From contig JARKIP010000053.1 of NCBI GenBank assembly GCA_029990175.1, positions 15,890,001 through 15,954,000 on the forward strand: 64,000 nt of DNA, in the 5' to 3' direction. The notes under the pieces were generated by a model. The model was not told the DNA's origin, did no database searches, and saw only the letters and a list, made by a program, of their open reading frames with translations. A program made the position numbers and the translations under genes. This document shows, piece after piece, positions 25,701 through 36,488 of the stretch. How positions within the stretch are numbered: the stretch's first letter is position 1; each line of letters begins with the position of its first letter. Source of the DNA: Petunia secreta (lineage: Eukaryota; Streptophyta; Magnoliopsida; Solanales; Solanaceae).

Positions 25701-28101
25701 AGCGACTAATGTAGCAAGCGGAAGCGGAAAAGATGTTATTGTGTTGTCTGCTGATGGTGGTGTCAGTCATGTTGAAAGAGTTGTTATTAGAAAATGTGTT
25801 CCAATGGCTGCAACAGTTTCAACCAAGGTTCCTTTGACCCCTTCATTGCAATTCCCAAACTTCGACCTTGGTTTGAATTTCAGCCAAGATTTTCTAAAGA
25901 CTCCTAAACCTGATGAGGTGCGTGTTTGCCTTTTTTTTTTTCCTCTCTTTTTTAAGCCTTTTGTTTCTCCCTTGTTTGTAAACTGTATCATATCTTTGTA
26001 CATTGTTTCTGATATTAATTTTTTTTTTGTATTAGTTTATTAAAGGTTATTCTGTTGATGGTGCTTCATTTTCTAAGAAAGATATTCCCGAACCTTCTTT
26101 TACATCGGATGATTTCTTTGATTATTGGACGGACGAGCAGTTTGCGGAGATGGACCGTAACATTGCCGACACCATTAAGAATGTGAAGAAACAATTTGAA
26201 ATTAACCCTGTTGCTGGAGAACCTGGTGCCACTGTTTCTGAAGCAGCCACTGATACTGTTGAAGCAGATGCTGCTGCCGCTATTGCTGAAGATGCTTCTG
26301 ATATTGTTGCTGCAAAGCATGGTGCTAGGGTTGCTGAAATGCCTGCTGATACTGTTGCTGCAGATCCTAGTTCCAGTGTTGCTGAAGATCCTTCTGATAC
26401 TGTTGCTGCAGAGCATTGTGCTAGGGGTTCTGAAATGCCTCATGATACCGTTGCTGATGAAGAACCCATTGAGGAAAATGCTGATGATTCTGATATTATG
26501 TTGGTTAGTGACCGTGACAACAAGGATGCGAGCCCACGTGCGGATACTAGTACACCATCACAGGCATTGGTAAGGGTGAAGCGTCCTGGTAAATATGATG
26601 TTTCACCTTTTCTGCGTGAGTTTGCTTCTGGTGCTAGTGCCAATTATGTTTCGCCTAAACCTTTGATGTTGCAAAGGCATCCATTTTGTGTTGCCGTCAC
26701 AGAGGATGTTGATGAAGAATTATTAAATAGGTTTGTATCATTTGTTGATGATCTTGCTAAGCGGTAAAAAGGAAGGTTTGTTCCTCTTCAATGCTTGTTT
26801 ATTGTATCATTTATCATGTTGATATTGTTTTTTAATTCATGTTTGTTTTGTTTTTTATTTTTAGGATTTGTGCCTATTCCAAAACTGACAATATACTTTC
26901 ATATGAGTTTCAATTCGGAGTCGAAACTGTGTCAACTCGGATGTGGTTCTATATTCTGTTGCATGGTGGTCATGCATTGCAAGATTCAGTAAGTTTATTT
27001 TGTTTTTCTTCTTAGTCTGTTTGTGTTTTGTATCTTTACTGTATCTTTTCTGTTTCTTCTACTGTGTGAGGGTGTGTTTCTGTTTCTTTTATATTTGTGT
27101 GTATGCGTATGCCCCTGTACTGTTTCTTTTTCTCTCTTGGTGTATCTGTAACTGTAATTTTATTTGTTTCTTCATTGTTTCTGTAATGTATCATCTATTT
27201 ATATCATTAATATTTTTTTTGAATGTTACAGCATGTTAATGTTGTTTTCTACTACTTGCGTAAGCAAGGAAAGTATCGACCGAAGACTGAATTATCCTTC
27301 ACTACTACTGACTGTTGGTTTAAAACGATGATCGAGATTGTCTATGAGAAGTATGTGAATAGTGGCAAGGATGTTTCAGTGCTGTCTGATGTTGATTCTG
27401 TTGCTGGCTACATTAGAGGCTGCAAGATCCCTGGAAATGTCCCTTGGGTAGAGGTTGACTATGTTCTGCTCCCGATTAATATAAAGACTCTCTGTCATTG
27501 GGTGTTGGGTGTTGTATCATTCAAGGATAGGTCCATCGGGATATACGATTCAATGAGTGGTGGGGGTGCTCGTCATAATGCAGCTGTTGTTGAAGTTGTT
27601 GAAAAGATTGCTGAGTTGTTGCCACGGTATCTTGTACTAATCGAATTTTACCAGTCAAGGCCCGACATTGATATTCTTACGAGTGAAGCATATGCTGATG
27701 CAGATCTAGATGATCCTTTTGGATTTTACTTTGTTCCAGACCTTCCGCAACAGAGTTATGATTCCCTGTATGTTTCTTTTCCCTTTCTTTTCCCTGTATG
27801 TGAATCACATCTGTGATAGAATTACTAACTTTATGTATTGTTATTTTTTTGTCACTATTTCAGGGATTGTGGAATGTTTATCATGGCGTATGCGGAGTAC
27901 TTTATTTCTTCGACTGATATCACAAGTGTGCCTAACTTTGATATAGGTCTTTACCGTGGCCGTCTTGCAACGCTGCTTTGGGATTATGGCAAAAGGAAGA
28001 TTGATTTAGATGCAGTGAGCGCATGTGAAAATCCAGGGCGTCTTGCTAAGAGAAAAGGCGCCATAAAGCGTCGTTTACGAGTTGCCAATCCCAACCATTA
28101 G
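22768..28101 (+). CDS. DUF1985 plus ULP1-type (C48) cysteine protease, MULE-borne
   Basis: Inferred exons: 22768-23055, 23749-24564, 24700-24972, 25070-25102, 25190-25279, 25367-25528, 25684-25917, 26036-26763, 26865-26988, 27232-27767, 27864-28101. All ten introns are GT-AG and the phases agree, giving about 1,170 residues. Exon 2 carries a DUF1985 domain. Exon 8 has acidic Ala/Glu-rich repeats. Exons 10-11 hold the C48 protease fold with catalytic His (27496-27498, in CHWVLGVV), Asp (27547-27549, IYDS), Gln (27748-27753) and Cys (27868-27870, DCGMFI). The family cleaves SUMO or related conjugates; substrate and compartment here are unknown. One defect is visible: exon 1 needs a one-base shift near 22861 to link the ATG 22768 frame to the rest, so this copy may be mutated or may start elsewhere. 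The C-terminus is basic (KRKGAIKRRLR), perhaps a nuclear signal. Confidence 0.85.
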
Positions 28102-28275
28102 TTCTGTTTCTTTTGTGATGTTTCTATGTTTTTGTTTCAAGGAGTAACCGTTTCTACTTTAGTATGTTGTTTGTTCTGGATGTTGTTTGTTGTACTCACT
28201 ATTTATGTAATGACAGTTTCGGAAGGTTTATATTTTACAGCAATTGTCTTTTATTTTTGTCCCTTTTTGAAGTGT

Positions 28276-28735
28276 GAAACAGTTTCATACAATTATTAAC
28301 TGTATCAGATAGCTAAGTTGACATAGAAATAGTTGAAATTATCTTCACTACCTCAGCAACCACTTGTGAAACTGTATCACTTCTAACTAGTTAGATTCAA
28401 TAACAAAGAAACAGTTAAACACAACTATGAAACAGTTTGACACAATTATTAACTGTATCAGATAGCTAAATTGACACAGAAACAGTTGAAATTATCTTGA
28501 CTATCTCAGCAACCACTTGTCAAACTGTATCACTTTTAACCATTCAGATCCAATTTGGAAAAAAAAAAAAAGTAAAACATAAAGGTGAAACAGTTTCATA
28601 CAGTCATGAAACAGTCACTACAGACAGCTAAATGTATTAAAAGTTGGGGAATATCTTGAAACAATCACGCAACAATTCTCAAACTGTATCACTTCTAACA
28701 CTTCAGATTCAATGACAAAGAAAGAACTAAAAAAA
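28276..28735. repeat. Tandem repeat, three degenerate copies of about 155 bp, between the MULE genes
   Basis: Copies start with GAAACAGTTT at 28276, 28429 and 28587 (spacings 153 and 158). Each contains AAACTGTATCACTT near its middle to end, and a Ser/Asn-codon-like tail of no coding sense. The third copy is more divergent. The array fills the 3' flank of the transposase gene and ends at its stop codon. Confidence 0.8.
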
Positions 28736-28738
28736 GTT

Positions 28739-31700
28739 CTATTTGGGCTTCGGAGGATGTGTGCAAGTTTTTCTGTTGTGTCCTTCGCGACCACAATTTG
28801 CACACGTAATCTTCGTCCTTTTTGCATGTACTTCCCATTGTGGTTTGTATCTAGTCGTTTTTGGCCTTCCTGGTGGCCGTCTAGCAACTGGCGGGAGTAG
28901 TTCAATTTCTGAAACAAATGCTGGAATCTCCCATCTGCTTTCATCTGGTATCGGATTAACATGGAACTCGTATGTCTTTACCAGGGACTTTGTTGAGTAG
29001 TAGTTACAGCTGTAATCTTCTTCTTCCAGGCCTTTGTACTTTAGAATAGCCAAAGCATGCACACAGGGCAGTTCTTCCATTTGAAATTTTCCACAACAGC
29101 ATGTCCGTTCATTCAGATTAACAATGAATTTTTTTTCACCGTCATAGATAGCTGCTTCATTTCCTGTTGAATGTATCTACAACACACAGGATGATACATT
29201 TTTGAAACAGAAAATACTAGGAAGATACAGGATGAAAGAACTTAGATACAGTGGAAATGAAACAGTTTCTATACTACCTTTAGCTGCATAGCTCTGCTTC
29301 TGTATCCATCCAGTATTTTGTTGTACTTGAATCCAAGAGGTGTGAATGTCTCATGTGCTTTCTTTCTGTTATCATCAGTCCAAGTCCCAATCAGTGAGCG
29401 CATGTACTCCATAAATGCGACTACAGGCATATCACGCGCATCCCTGTTGACTGCATTCAAGGATTCTGCAATGTTTGATGTTATTGTAAACCCCCTATTT
29501 ACTGTTGAATGCGCCCTTGACCATTTCTGGTATCCAGCGTTTAGCAAGTATGCTTTGATACGTTTATCCATTTTTTCCACACTGTTCATGTATGTGTCAA
29601 ATTCCTGTATGGTGTATGCCTTTGCCATACTGAAGAATGTTTCATGGAGCTTGTCTTCACATTTCTTGAACTTAGTCTTGAGGTTGTTCCACAAGTGCCA
29701 TATGCATGCATAGTGTACCTGAGGATATATGATTGTAGTAGCCTTAATTATGCTCTCATTACGATCTGACACAACGCACATGTTTTCTCTCTCACCGTAA
29801 GCATATTTGAACTTTTCAAAGAACCATTGCCATGAGGCATCGTTCTCTCAATCAACAATTGCATACGCAAGCTGCAATATGCTACCTATGGACAGAAACA
29901 GTAAGATAAATATTTGAAACAGTGTCACACAAGTAGAAATTGAAACAGTCTGATTCAATAAGAAAGCTTAAAGTCCTCAAAGAAACTGATAGCAAAAATC
30001 TGTAAATATTTTGATATAAAGTGAAACAGTCTGATACAGATAAAACATGATTTAACAGAGAGAAATAGATGGCTTTAAAAAGTCTGTAGCAGAGTTCAAA
30101 CGTTTTGATACAAAGCTGATACAAAAGTTGAAGCAGTCTGATACAAATAAACCATGTGTCTGAAAAAGCCTGATACAAAAGCTGGAAATAGTTTGATACA
30201 AAAGTGAAACAGTCTGATACAGATAAAAGATGATGAAACATATAATATATGGTCTTAAAAATCTTGATACCAAAGTTCAAACAGTCTGATACAAAGCTGA
30301 AACAGTATGAAACAAATGAGAGATGCTGAAATATTATGATACAAACAGTTGAAACAGTATGATACAACAGGTACCGTTAGAAATCGATTTACCTACTGCA
30401 TCTAATGTACTTGCCGCTACGAATGTTCCTTTGTGCGCTGCTTTTAGGAAGCTACCATCAACGACTACGATTTGTTTGCAATGTTGAAATCCCTTTATTG
30501 AAGCATTCAAAGCAACAAAAGCGTACTTGAACAAATGGTCCTCACTTGCATGCAAAGCAACAACTGACCCTGGGTTTCTTTGCTCTAACATATAAAGGTA
30601 ACTTGGCAGCTTCTTGTAAGATTCAGTTGGGTCTCCTCGTATCATTGCAATGGCCATTTCTTTTGCTCTCCAAGCCTTCATATAATCTATGTGTATACCA
30701 TAACACCTCTGCATTTCGTCCATTATCTCTTTAGGCTTGTAGGTCGACTTTGGGTCATCAACCCTGTCCTTGACAATCATACCAATCATTCGTGATGTAA
30801 GCTGCGCTTGCCCATAAACTCTTTCTTTGTATGGACATGTGTGGTCATTGGTGAATTCTCTAACTTTGAACAAACTTGATGAATTCAAGCTTGAGGCCCT
30901 AAATTTCCATTTGCAATTTTCACCTTTGCATATCAGGCAGTAGCTGCAGATACAGTATGATACAGAAAAATGTTACATGATACAGAAAGCTACAGAAATT
31001 AAGTAACAGATACAAAATTGTACAGTATGATACAAATACAATTTACTTAATTTCTAACAGCCATGTATGATATAATCAGAGATGGTAGAGTTATAGATCA
31101 GATACAATGTGATATATAATTCACACATTGTATCTGACATATAAATTGTTATTGCTTGAAACAAAATACTTATTTCAGATACAATATACAAACTGTTTGT
31201 TCATGAAACAAACTCACACAGTGTGGTACAAAATATAAACTATAAAAATTCATATACACAAAAGACACATAGCAGATACACTGATATGAAGAACATTTCT
31301 TAGAGTACTTATGATACAGTTACACAGAAACAGATACAATGATACAATGTGAAATAAATTGATACAAAACAAAAATACTGAGATTTAATACCTTGTTGCG
31401 TTTGATCTCTCAACCTTAAACTGAACCTTTTCTCTTATTGCAAATCGTTTCATGGCCATTACTACAGTATTTTTGTTAACGTAGACTTGGCCCTCTAGTA
31501 TCTCGTTTTGCAAGCTATTGGTAATTACTGCAACTTCTTCTACCTCGTGCTCATCACAAGTTCCTTTAATTAGTAGTTCTGCCGTTTCAACACTACTGAT
31601 AAGCGTATCATCAATGTTCGTGTCTATAGTGCTACTGTTTCTGTCAGTATCAACACAGTCTCCCACTGTATCACGACTCCTTATGCTTTGTCTATCACTC

Positions 31701-32026
31701 CAGAACCCTTGATCCTCAACAATATCTTCCAGTGTGATACAAAGTGGATAGATTTCTATTCTTTTTTTCTCTATTTTCAATCCTGTATACACTAAAACAC
31801 CCATGTCATTGTGTATTTCTAAACCTGGACTTTTTTCCATTACCTTATACTTTATTTTAACAATTTTTCTCGTCAGATCAATGTTCAGTTGCTTCGCAAC
31901 TATATCACGAAGCATTTGAAAGTTTGAATCTGAATTTATCGCGATTGCATCAACAACAAAATCAATATAATTGTCGAATTTGTCCCATCTTCCACTATGT
32001 TTTAGTAGAATTTGTATTTGTGCCAT
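28739..32026 (-). pseudogene. MURA (Mutator) transposase, nearly intact, one internal stop
   Basis: Exons on -: 32026-31392, 30943-30393, 29885-29278, 29176-28739. All introns are GT-AG and in phase, giving 744 codons with the stop. The N-terminal part (residues about 1-90) is a PB1-like plug seen in this MULE group, followed by the MuDR DNA-binding zinc region (CLICKGENCKW). The MULE DDE core has its first Asp in VVVDGSF (30457-30459) and its second in VVSDRNES (29764-29766); the third acidic residue is probably the Glu in IAESLN. Next come a SWIM zinc finger (CCCGKFQMEELPCVH, about 29054-29098) and a C-terminal CCHC knuckle (CANCGREGHNRKTC). The transposase would bind the terminal repeats and cut and join the ends. 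The single lesion is TGA at 29848-29850 in exon 3, between the first two Asp residues, which removes most of the catalytic core. Family membership is certain. Confidence 0.92.
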
Positions 32027-32107
32027 ATCTATTGTAAAGTTTCGATTTTGATCTGTTTAAATTGTACATCACTTGTAACAGCAACCAGAAACAGAGGCGA
32101 AACAGCT

Positions 32108-32171
32108 GCGACACAGAGCAGAAACAGACGCGACACAGAGCAGAAACAGACGCGACACAGTGGAGAAACGG
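32108..32171. repeat. 22-bp tandem repeat in the MURA 5' region
   Basis: Unit GCGACACAGAGCAGAAACAG plus AC is repeated perfectly at 32108-32129 and 32130-32151, with a third imperfect copy to about 32171. It lies just upstream of the MURA start (32026 on -), so probably in its 5' UTR or promoter. It contains the same GAAACAG core that fills the element's introns. Confidence 0.8.
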
Positions 32172-32444
32172 TAGCAGCTTTGTAGAATTTTTGATCGAAA
32201 ACAGAGTACGCTGTGTAGAAACAAATAGAAACAGAAAAGTAACGATTTTGAGTAGTTGCAGATTTGTTATTGGAGGCAGAGTGAATTAGAAAACTGTAAG
32301 GAGCTAGAGAGAGAAAAAACAGAGAGAAAGGAATAAGGGTTTCTGTTTCTGTAAATAGAGTTGGAATAAACTATTTATACATTGCCATTTTGCTAGGAAA
32401 AATATTGCCATGCATTGTAATTAGAAAAATATTGCTATTTTTAT

Positions 32445-32485
32445 GTAATTAAGGGTGAAAATTTGTATATTTGTGTAAAAAACCC
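32445..32485 (-). repeat. Right terminal inverted repeat of the MULE
   Basis: Read on - it starts GGGTTTTTTACACAAATATA and ends CTTAATTAC. It is followed outward on + by the second ATTTAAAAT copy. Confidence 0.9.
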
Positions 32486-32494
32486 ATTTAAAAT
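32486..32494. repeat. Right target-site duplication of the MULE (ATTTAAAAT)
   Basis: It is a perfect match to 22310-22318. The flanking sequence beyond it is a copia gag/protease fragment. Confidence 0.9.
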
Positions 32495-33830
32495 GGGGGT
32501 TGACAGCCATAGCCGTGGAACCATTTGAAAGGCTTACTGAAGATGGTGCTACATCACACAAGTTACACAAGTTATTCAATAACTTGGAATCACCACTCAT
32601 ATGGTGAGATGCTCCTATATCAACATTAATCCTGCGAGTTTCACAAGTATTACATGTCAATTGTTCATAACTTTTATTGTGGGAATTAAGCATGGAGAGA
32701 AGTGCACTCCACTGGTCATTAGATAATCCAGACAAAATATTATTACTTTCCTCGATTTTTATCTTTCGACCCGGTTTCTTGCACAACATTAGCAACTCTT
32801 GTAATCCCACATCTAGTGCCACCACGTCTGGATAGTTTATAGACCGTCCACCAAGACCACGTCCAGTAGTCCCTTCTTTTCCTCTTCATGTACCCCACCA
32901 TTCAGGATACCCAATCACCAGAAAATAATCTTTCTTTTCATGTCAAGTTTTTCCACAATTAGCTCATGTTGATTTGTCCTAATTATTATATGTATTGCCA
33001 CTCCATTTGTTGTGAGCATGAGACATGGACTGCATAGCAAAGGCAACACATCTGCACACTCCTTCATAGATCGACCAACGTTCTGATGTTCTTCTTCTTG
33101 AGTGATTATGCCATAGAATATATTCAACGTGGCAACCAGTTTCATGCTCAATAAGTTGGAAGTGTAGTCCCGAGCACATCATCATCAAGTCACGTTAAAA
33201 AGTGATGAACTTTCTCTTTTTTTGCATTCTTGTACCAATTCCTTCTGTACCCCACACGTACACCGATCATATATGAATATCAGATTCTTTGTATAGGCAT
33301 TTAGTTCTTCCCACATGATCTTTAATTTACTGTAGTATGCAACAACATTCTGTTCTCCTTGTTTACAAGGTATAAGTTCATTTTTCAATTGGTGTATTCT
33401 CATGTAATGACTAATTTAGAATCTTTCCTTCAAGTCTTCCCATAGTTCTTTAGCAGATTCCGTATAAGAGATCATCGACTGAAGTGCTAAATTTATGGTG
33501 TTAAAGACCCAAGCAACCACATTAAGTTAACGTCGTACCAATCATCAAGTTTAAGTCATTCTTCCTTCATTTTATATATAATCGTTATATCGATGAAACC
33601 ATGTTTCTCACAACCTTAGTTCATTCGTCATAGTTGTCTTCCTTCAAAACCACAAGAGAAATGAAAATTCTTTTGTGATCTACTGAAAGCAAATAATATG
33701 GAGTTTTCGGATCATTCATGGGAGTTTTATTACTTCCTGATCCACTACCTTTGTCTCAGTTCTTCTTCTTGTCATCGCCAACCATCTCCAAATTTTTTGG
33801 TTATGGCTCTGGTATCATGTAGAGTTTAGA
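32495..33830 (-). mobile_element. Ty1/copia gag-protease fragment, degenerate
   Basis: On - the pieces run from a gag domain (33403-33188, with WEELNAYTKN) through a damaged zinc-knuckle region (about 32930-33000) to a protease-like signature (VDIGASHHMSGD, about 32590-32625). Coding sense ends close to the MULE's right target duplication. A sequence at 33808-33822 resembles a scrambled tRNA-iMet primer site. No integrase or RT follows on the left, so the element was truncated before or with the MULE insertion. Confidence 0.6.
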
Positions 33831-33907
33831 AATATCAATATTCTGTCTTTTCCTTTGAACGAATTGAAGCCAATATATACATTTCCTCTGTCTTGATAAC
33901 TAAGTAT

Positions 33908-34018
33908 ACAACAATAATATACCAGTGTTATCCCACAGGTGGGGTCTGGGGAGAGTGAGATGTACGTAGACCTTACCTCACCAAGGTGGAGAGGTTCTTT
34001 CCGATAGACCCTTAGCTA
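33908..34018 (+). mobile_element. SINE-like repeat (Au-like family)
   Basis: It contains GGTGGGGTCTGGGGAGAGTG, ACCTTACCTC and GAGGTTCTTTCCGATAGACC in the order seen in a very common tRNA-derived SINE-type repeat of Solanaceae introns and UTRs. The two blocks are placed like RNA polymerase III A and B boxes. The family name is from memory of the consensus and needs a database check. No clear target duplication was found. Confidence 0.5.
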
Positions 34019-36488
34019 TAGATTAAATTTTGAAAACATGTTTGAGAAAAATAAACAAGATGAAAACACAATGGTAAAGAAAATGCCAGCATAAAAACTA
34101 AAGATAATTGAGATAAATGGAAAACACCCATAACAATAAGGTAAAAGACAAAGATAGTCTATATACTAATAATACTAAGGCACATATAACAGAAATCAAT
34201 CGACTACTAACTAATCTTCCACCCTAATATCCTCGACTTCTATATTTTCTTACCTAGGATCATGTCCCTGGAGGTAAACCATGTTCTATCTAATCACCTC
34301 GCCCCAATAACTACTATCTAGAAAATAAGGCAAACACTAAAAAGTTCTCTCCTAAATATATACAACTTCCTAAAATAACTACAACAGAATATTACACAAT
34401 ATTTTTCAATATGCTTGGTACTCCATCCGTTTCAATTTATATGACGGTGTTTGACTTGGCACAGAATTTAAAAAAAAAAATAAGATTTTTGAAATTTGTA
34501 ATCTAAAACAAATCATAGAAATTTGTGTAGCTGGTAATTATTTCATAAAAGAAAGCTGCTTTTACTTATAGAAAAATGACATTATTTTTTAAACGGACTA
34601 CAAAGAAAATAGTGCTCCATAATTGGGATAGAGGAAGTATCAATTTTACCAAAAAGTACATATTAAGTTCTTGATATTAGGGACCTATACATTGATGAAG
34701 TTCATATGCCAAAATCCAAAATTTTCCAAGAACAGACCATTTGAAATAATAAATTATCACTTATATTTAAACAGAGAAAACGTAAAGTACCAAAATGAAT
34801 TTTCGCTTATTATATCAATTGTGCATTGACTTGCAAGGTGAGATAGGTGGGCAATAGTTGGCACAAGAAGTTTAAACAAATCACATTCATGATGAAGGTC
34901 GTTAAACCTTAGGAAATGCTTGATTGATTGTTACTTATACAGAAATCCACATGAAGATATGAAATAAAATTGTTATAGAAGTGTTAAAAAAATTATGAGG
35001 CAGGTCGTTAAAGCTTTCATGATGTTGGCAATAATTGTAACTTAATATCTATATCTATTCGTTATCTTAGTGTGTAACTAAGCATGCATGATAATGGAAT
35101 CATGTGGCCAGATTACAATCCCTTTACTAGTATAGTGTTTCAGATTTCAACTTACGTAGGGGCCAGCACATTTGACAGAGGAATGTGTTTCCGAAGAATA
35201 CACAGAAATGCCAAAAAAAAAAAAGAAGGTATAGGAGTAATTAACCTACACATGAACTATAGGTGAATTAAAGCTGAGCAAACTTTGACTAGAAAACATT
35301 TTTAACAAAGAATCCCAAGAAGTAAATTATAGGGAAACATACCCCCCACCTTGTATTTACACAACTGTTTATACTTGGTTGAATAATTAAATTAATATAT
35401 ATTCTTATCTCAATATTTTCACTAACTATGATAAACTAATATAGTTTAATGAAACAATCAGTTGTAGATAAAGTTTTCTATGAACTCTCTTTAAACAATC
35501 ATGACGACCATTTTATCAACAATTTAGAACCCCGAGCTTGTTCAATATGTTCAACTCGTTTACCCATTTTCTCAACAATTCAACTCCTTTACCCTTTTAC
35601 AATAGAAAGAGTGTAAGAACAATTGAGGGAATGTACATCTATAAGGCACATGGATTAAGGCAAGATTAGTAACAGCAGCTGTACATGTCGTCAAATTACA
35701 GCCGGATATTATTCTTTTGCATCTGGCCCCTGTTTTGTTTTTCATTTTGGCTTTTGTGTAATATGGAATTGGGCTTTTGGGAATTCCTAGATTGACCAAA
35801 GAAATGAAAAAAGAGGAAAATAAGATAGATTCTACTCAGAGAACAACCACAGTTGGCAACTTGTTACTATCAAAAGGAGTACAAATTAGAGAAGAAAATG
35901 TGTATTAAGTCGATAGGCAAGAAAAGTACTACTAAAGTTCGCAAAGATCAAAGTTGATTATAGTCTTTACGAAAGCAGGGGGAAGACATCCATAATTGCA
36001 CCTATTAAATTAGTACGCCATCCATGTCTTTTAATTTATACAAACTAATTTAACAAGTGAACTAAAGAAAAATAAAAGACTTTTTGGAATATGTAGTTCA
36101 AAACATGCTAAGTATATTAATCATACGGTTATTAGACTTTAAAAAATTATGTTTTGAAACAGAGGAAGTAGTCGCTCTTTTCTTTTTCCGTGAAACATTA
36201 TTATATGGTAAAAGGTTTTGGGGATCAATTACCCTACAAAAGAAAATCCATAAGAAAGAGACTTTTTATAGAAGTGCTTAGTTTCCTCCGTTCGTAAACA
36301 AATAAACAATCATGTGTAGTTCCAAATTACCAAATAAAATAACTCCATGTTGCCCCCACATCTTATAGAAAATCAAATTCTACAAAGGTCCCTTTATTCT
36401 CTGCTGACTACATATATACTGCATTGTTTCAGTGTTCCCACCCCAACCTTTCTCATAATACATTATACATATTGCCCATTCTACAAAT
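34019..36488. other. Intergenic upstream of the TBL gene
   Basis: Apart from one MITE (34421-34637) no feature is supported. The stretch is AT-rich. The last 100 bases contain a TATA-like CATATATACT (about 36410) before the TBL start codon. Confidence 0.55.
34421..34637. mobile_element. Stowaway-type MITE
   Basis: It starts CTCCATCCGTTTCAATTTAT and ends GGGATAGAGGAAG, decayed versions of the Solanaceae Stowaway ends, and is flanked by TA on both sides. Confidence 0.7.

Larger units (their letters stand above)
22319..32485. mobile_element. Mutator-like element (MULE) carrying MURA transposase and a ULP1/C48 protease gene
   Basis: The element is 10,167 bp, bounded by 41-bp imperfect inverted repeats (32 of 41 identical by hand count) and a perfect 9-bp target duplication, ATTTAAAAT, at 22310-22318 and 32486-32494. 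Nine-base duplications are the hallmark of Mutator. Two convergent genes fill it: an 11-exon DUF1985-ULP1 gene on + (22768-28101) and a four-exon MURA gene on - (28739-32026), tail to tail across 637 bp. This arrangement is known from ULP-bearing MULEs (Kaonashi of Arabidopsis and relatives in melon). Each gene's ATG lies about 420-450 bp inside its terminal repeat. The copy looks fairly young: every splice site is intact and only two coding lesions were found. Confidence 0.93.

Noticed and set aside
25741..26043. Apparent hydrophobic C-terminus of a 100-codon frame
   Set aside because: The hydrophobic tail is read-through into an intron after the donor at 25918.
26066..26443. 125-codon open frame opposite ULP exon 8
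   Set aside because: Antisense shadow of the Ala/Glu codon repeats; the + strand has intact splicing and domains.
26943..27239. 98-codon Cys/Phe-rich, membrane-like open frame on +
   Set aside because: It covers ULP intron 9 and is only T-rich intron sequence read as Phe, Leu and Cys.
29882..30367. 161-codon open frame on - within MURA intron 2
   Set aside because: It is a translation of the GAAACAG/GATACA motif array (Phe/Leu/Ser/Tyr/Cys repeats) and is bounded by splice sites of the transposase gene.
35084..35799. Short open frames in the TBL upstream region
   Set aside because: 60-75 codons without motif; composition like the surrounding non-coding DNA.
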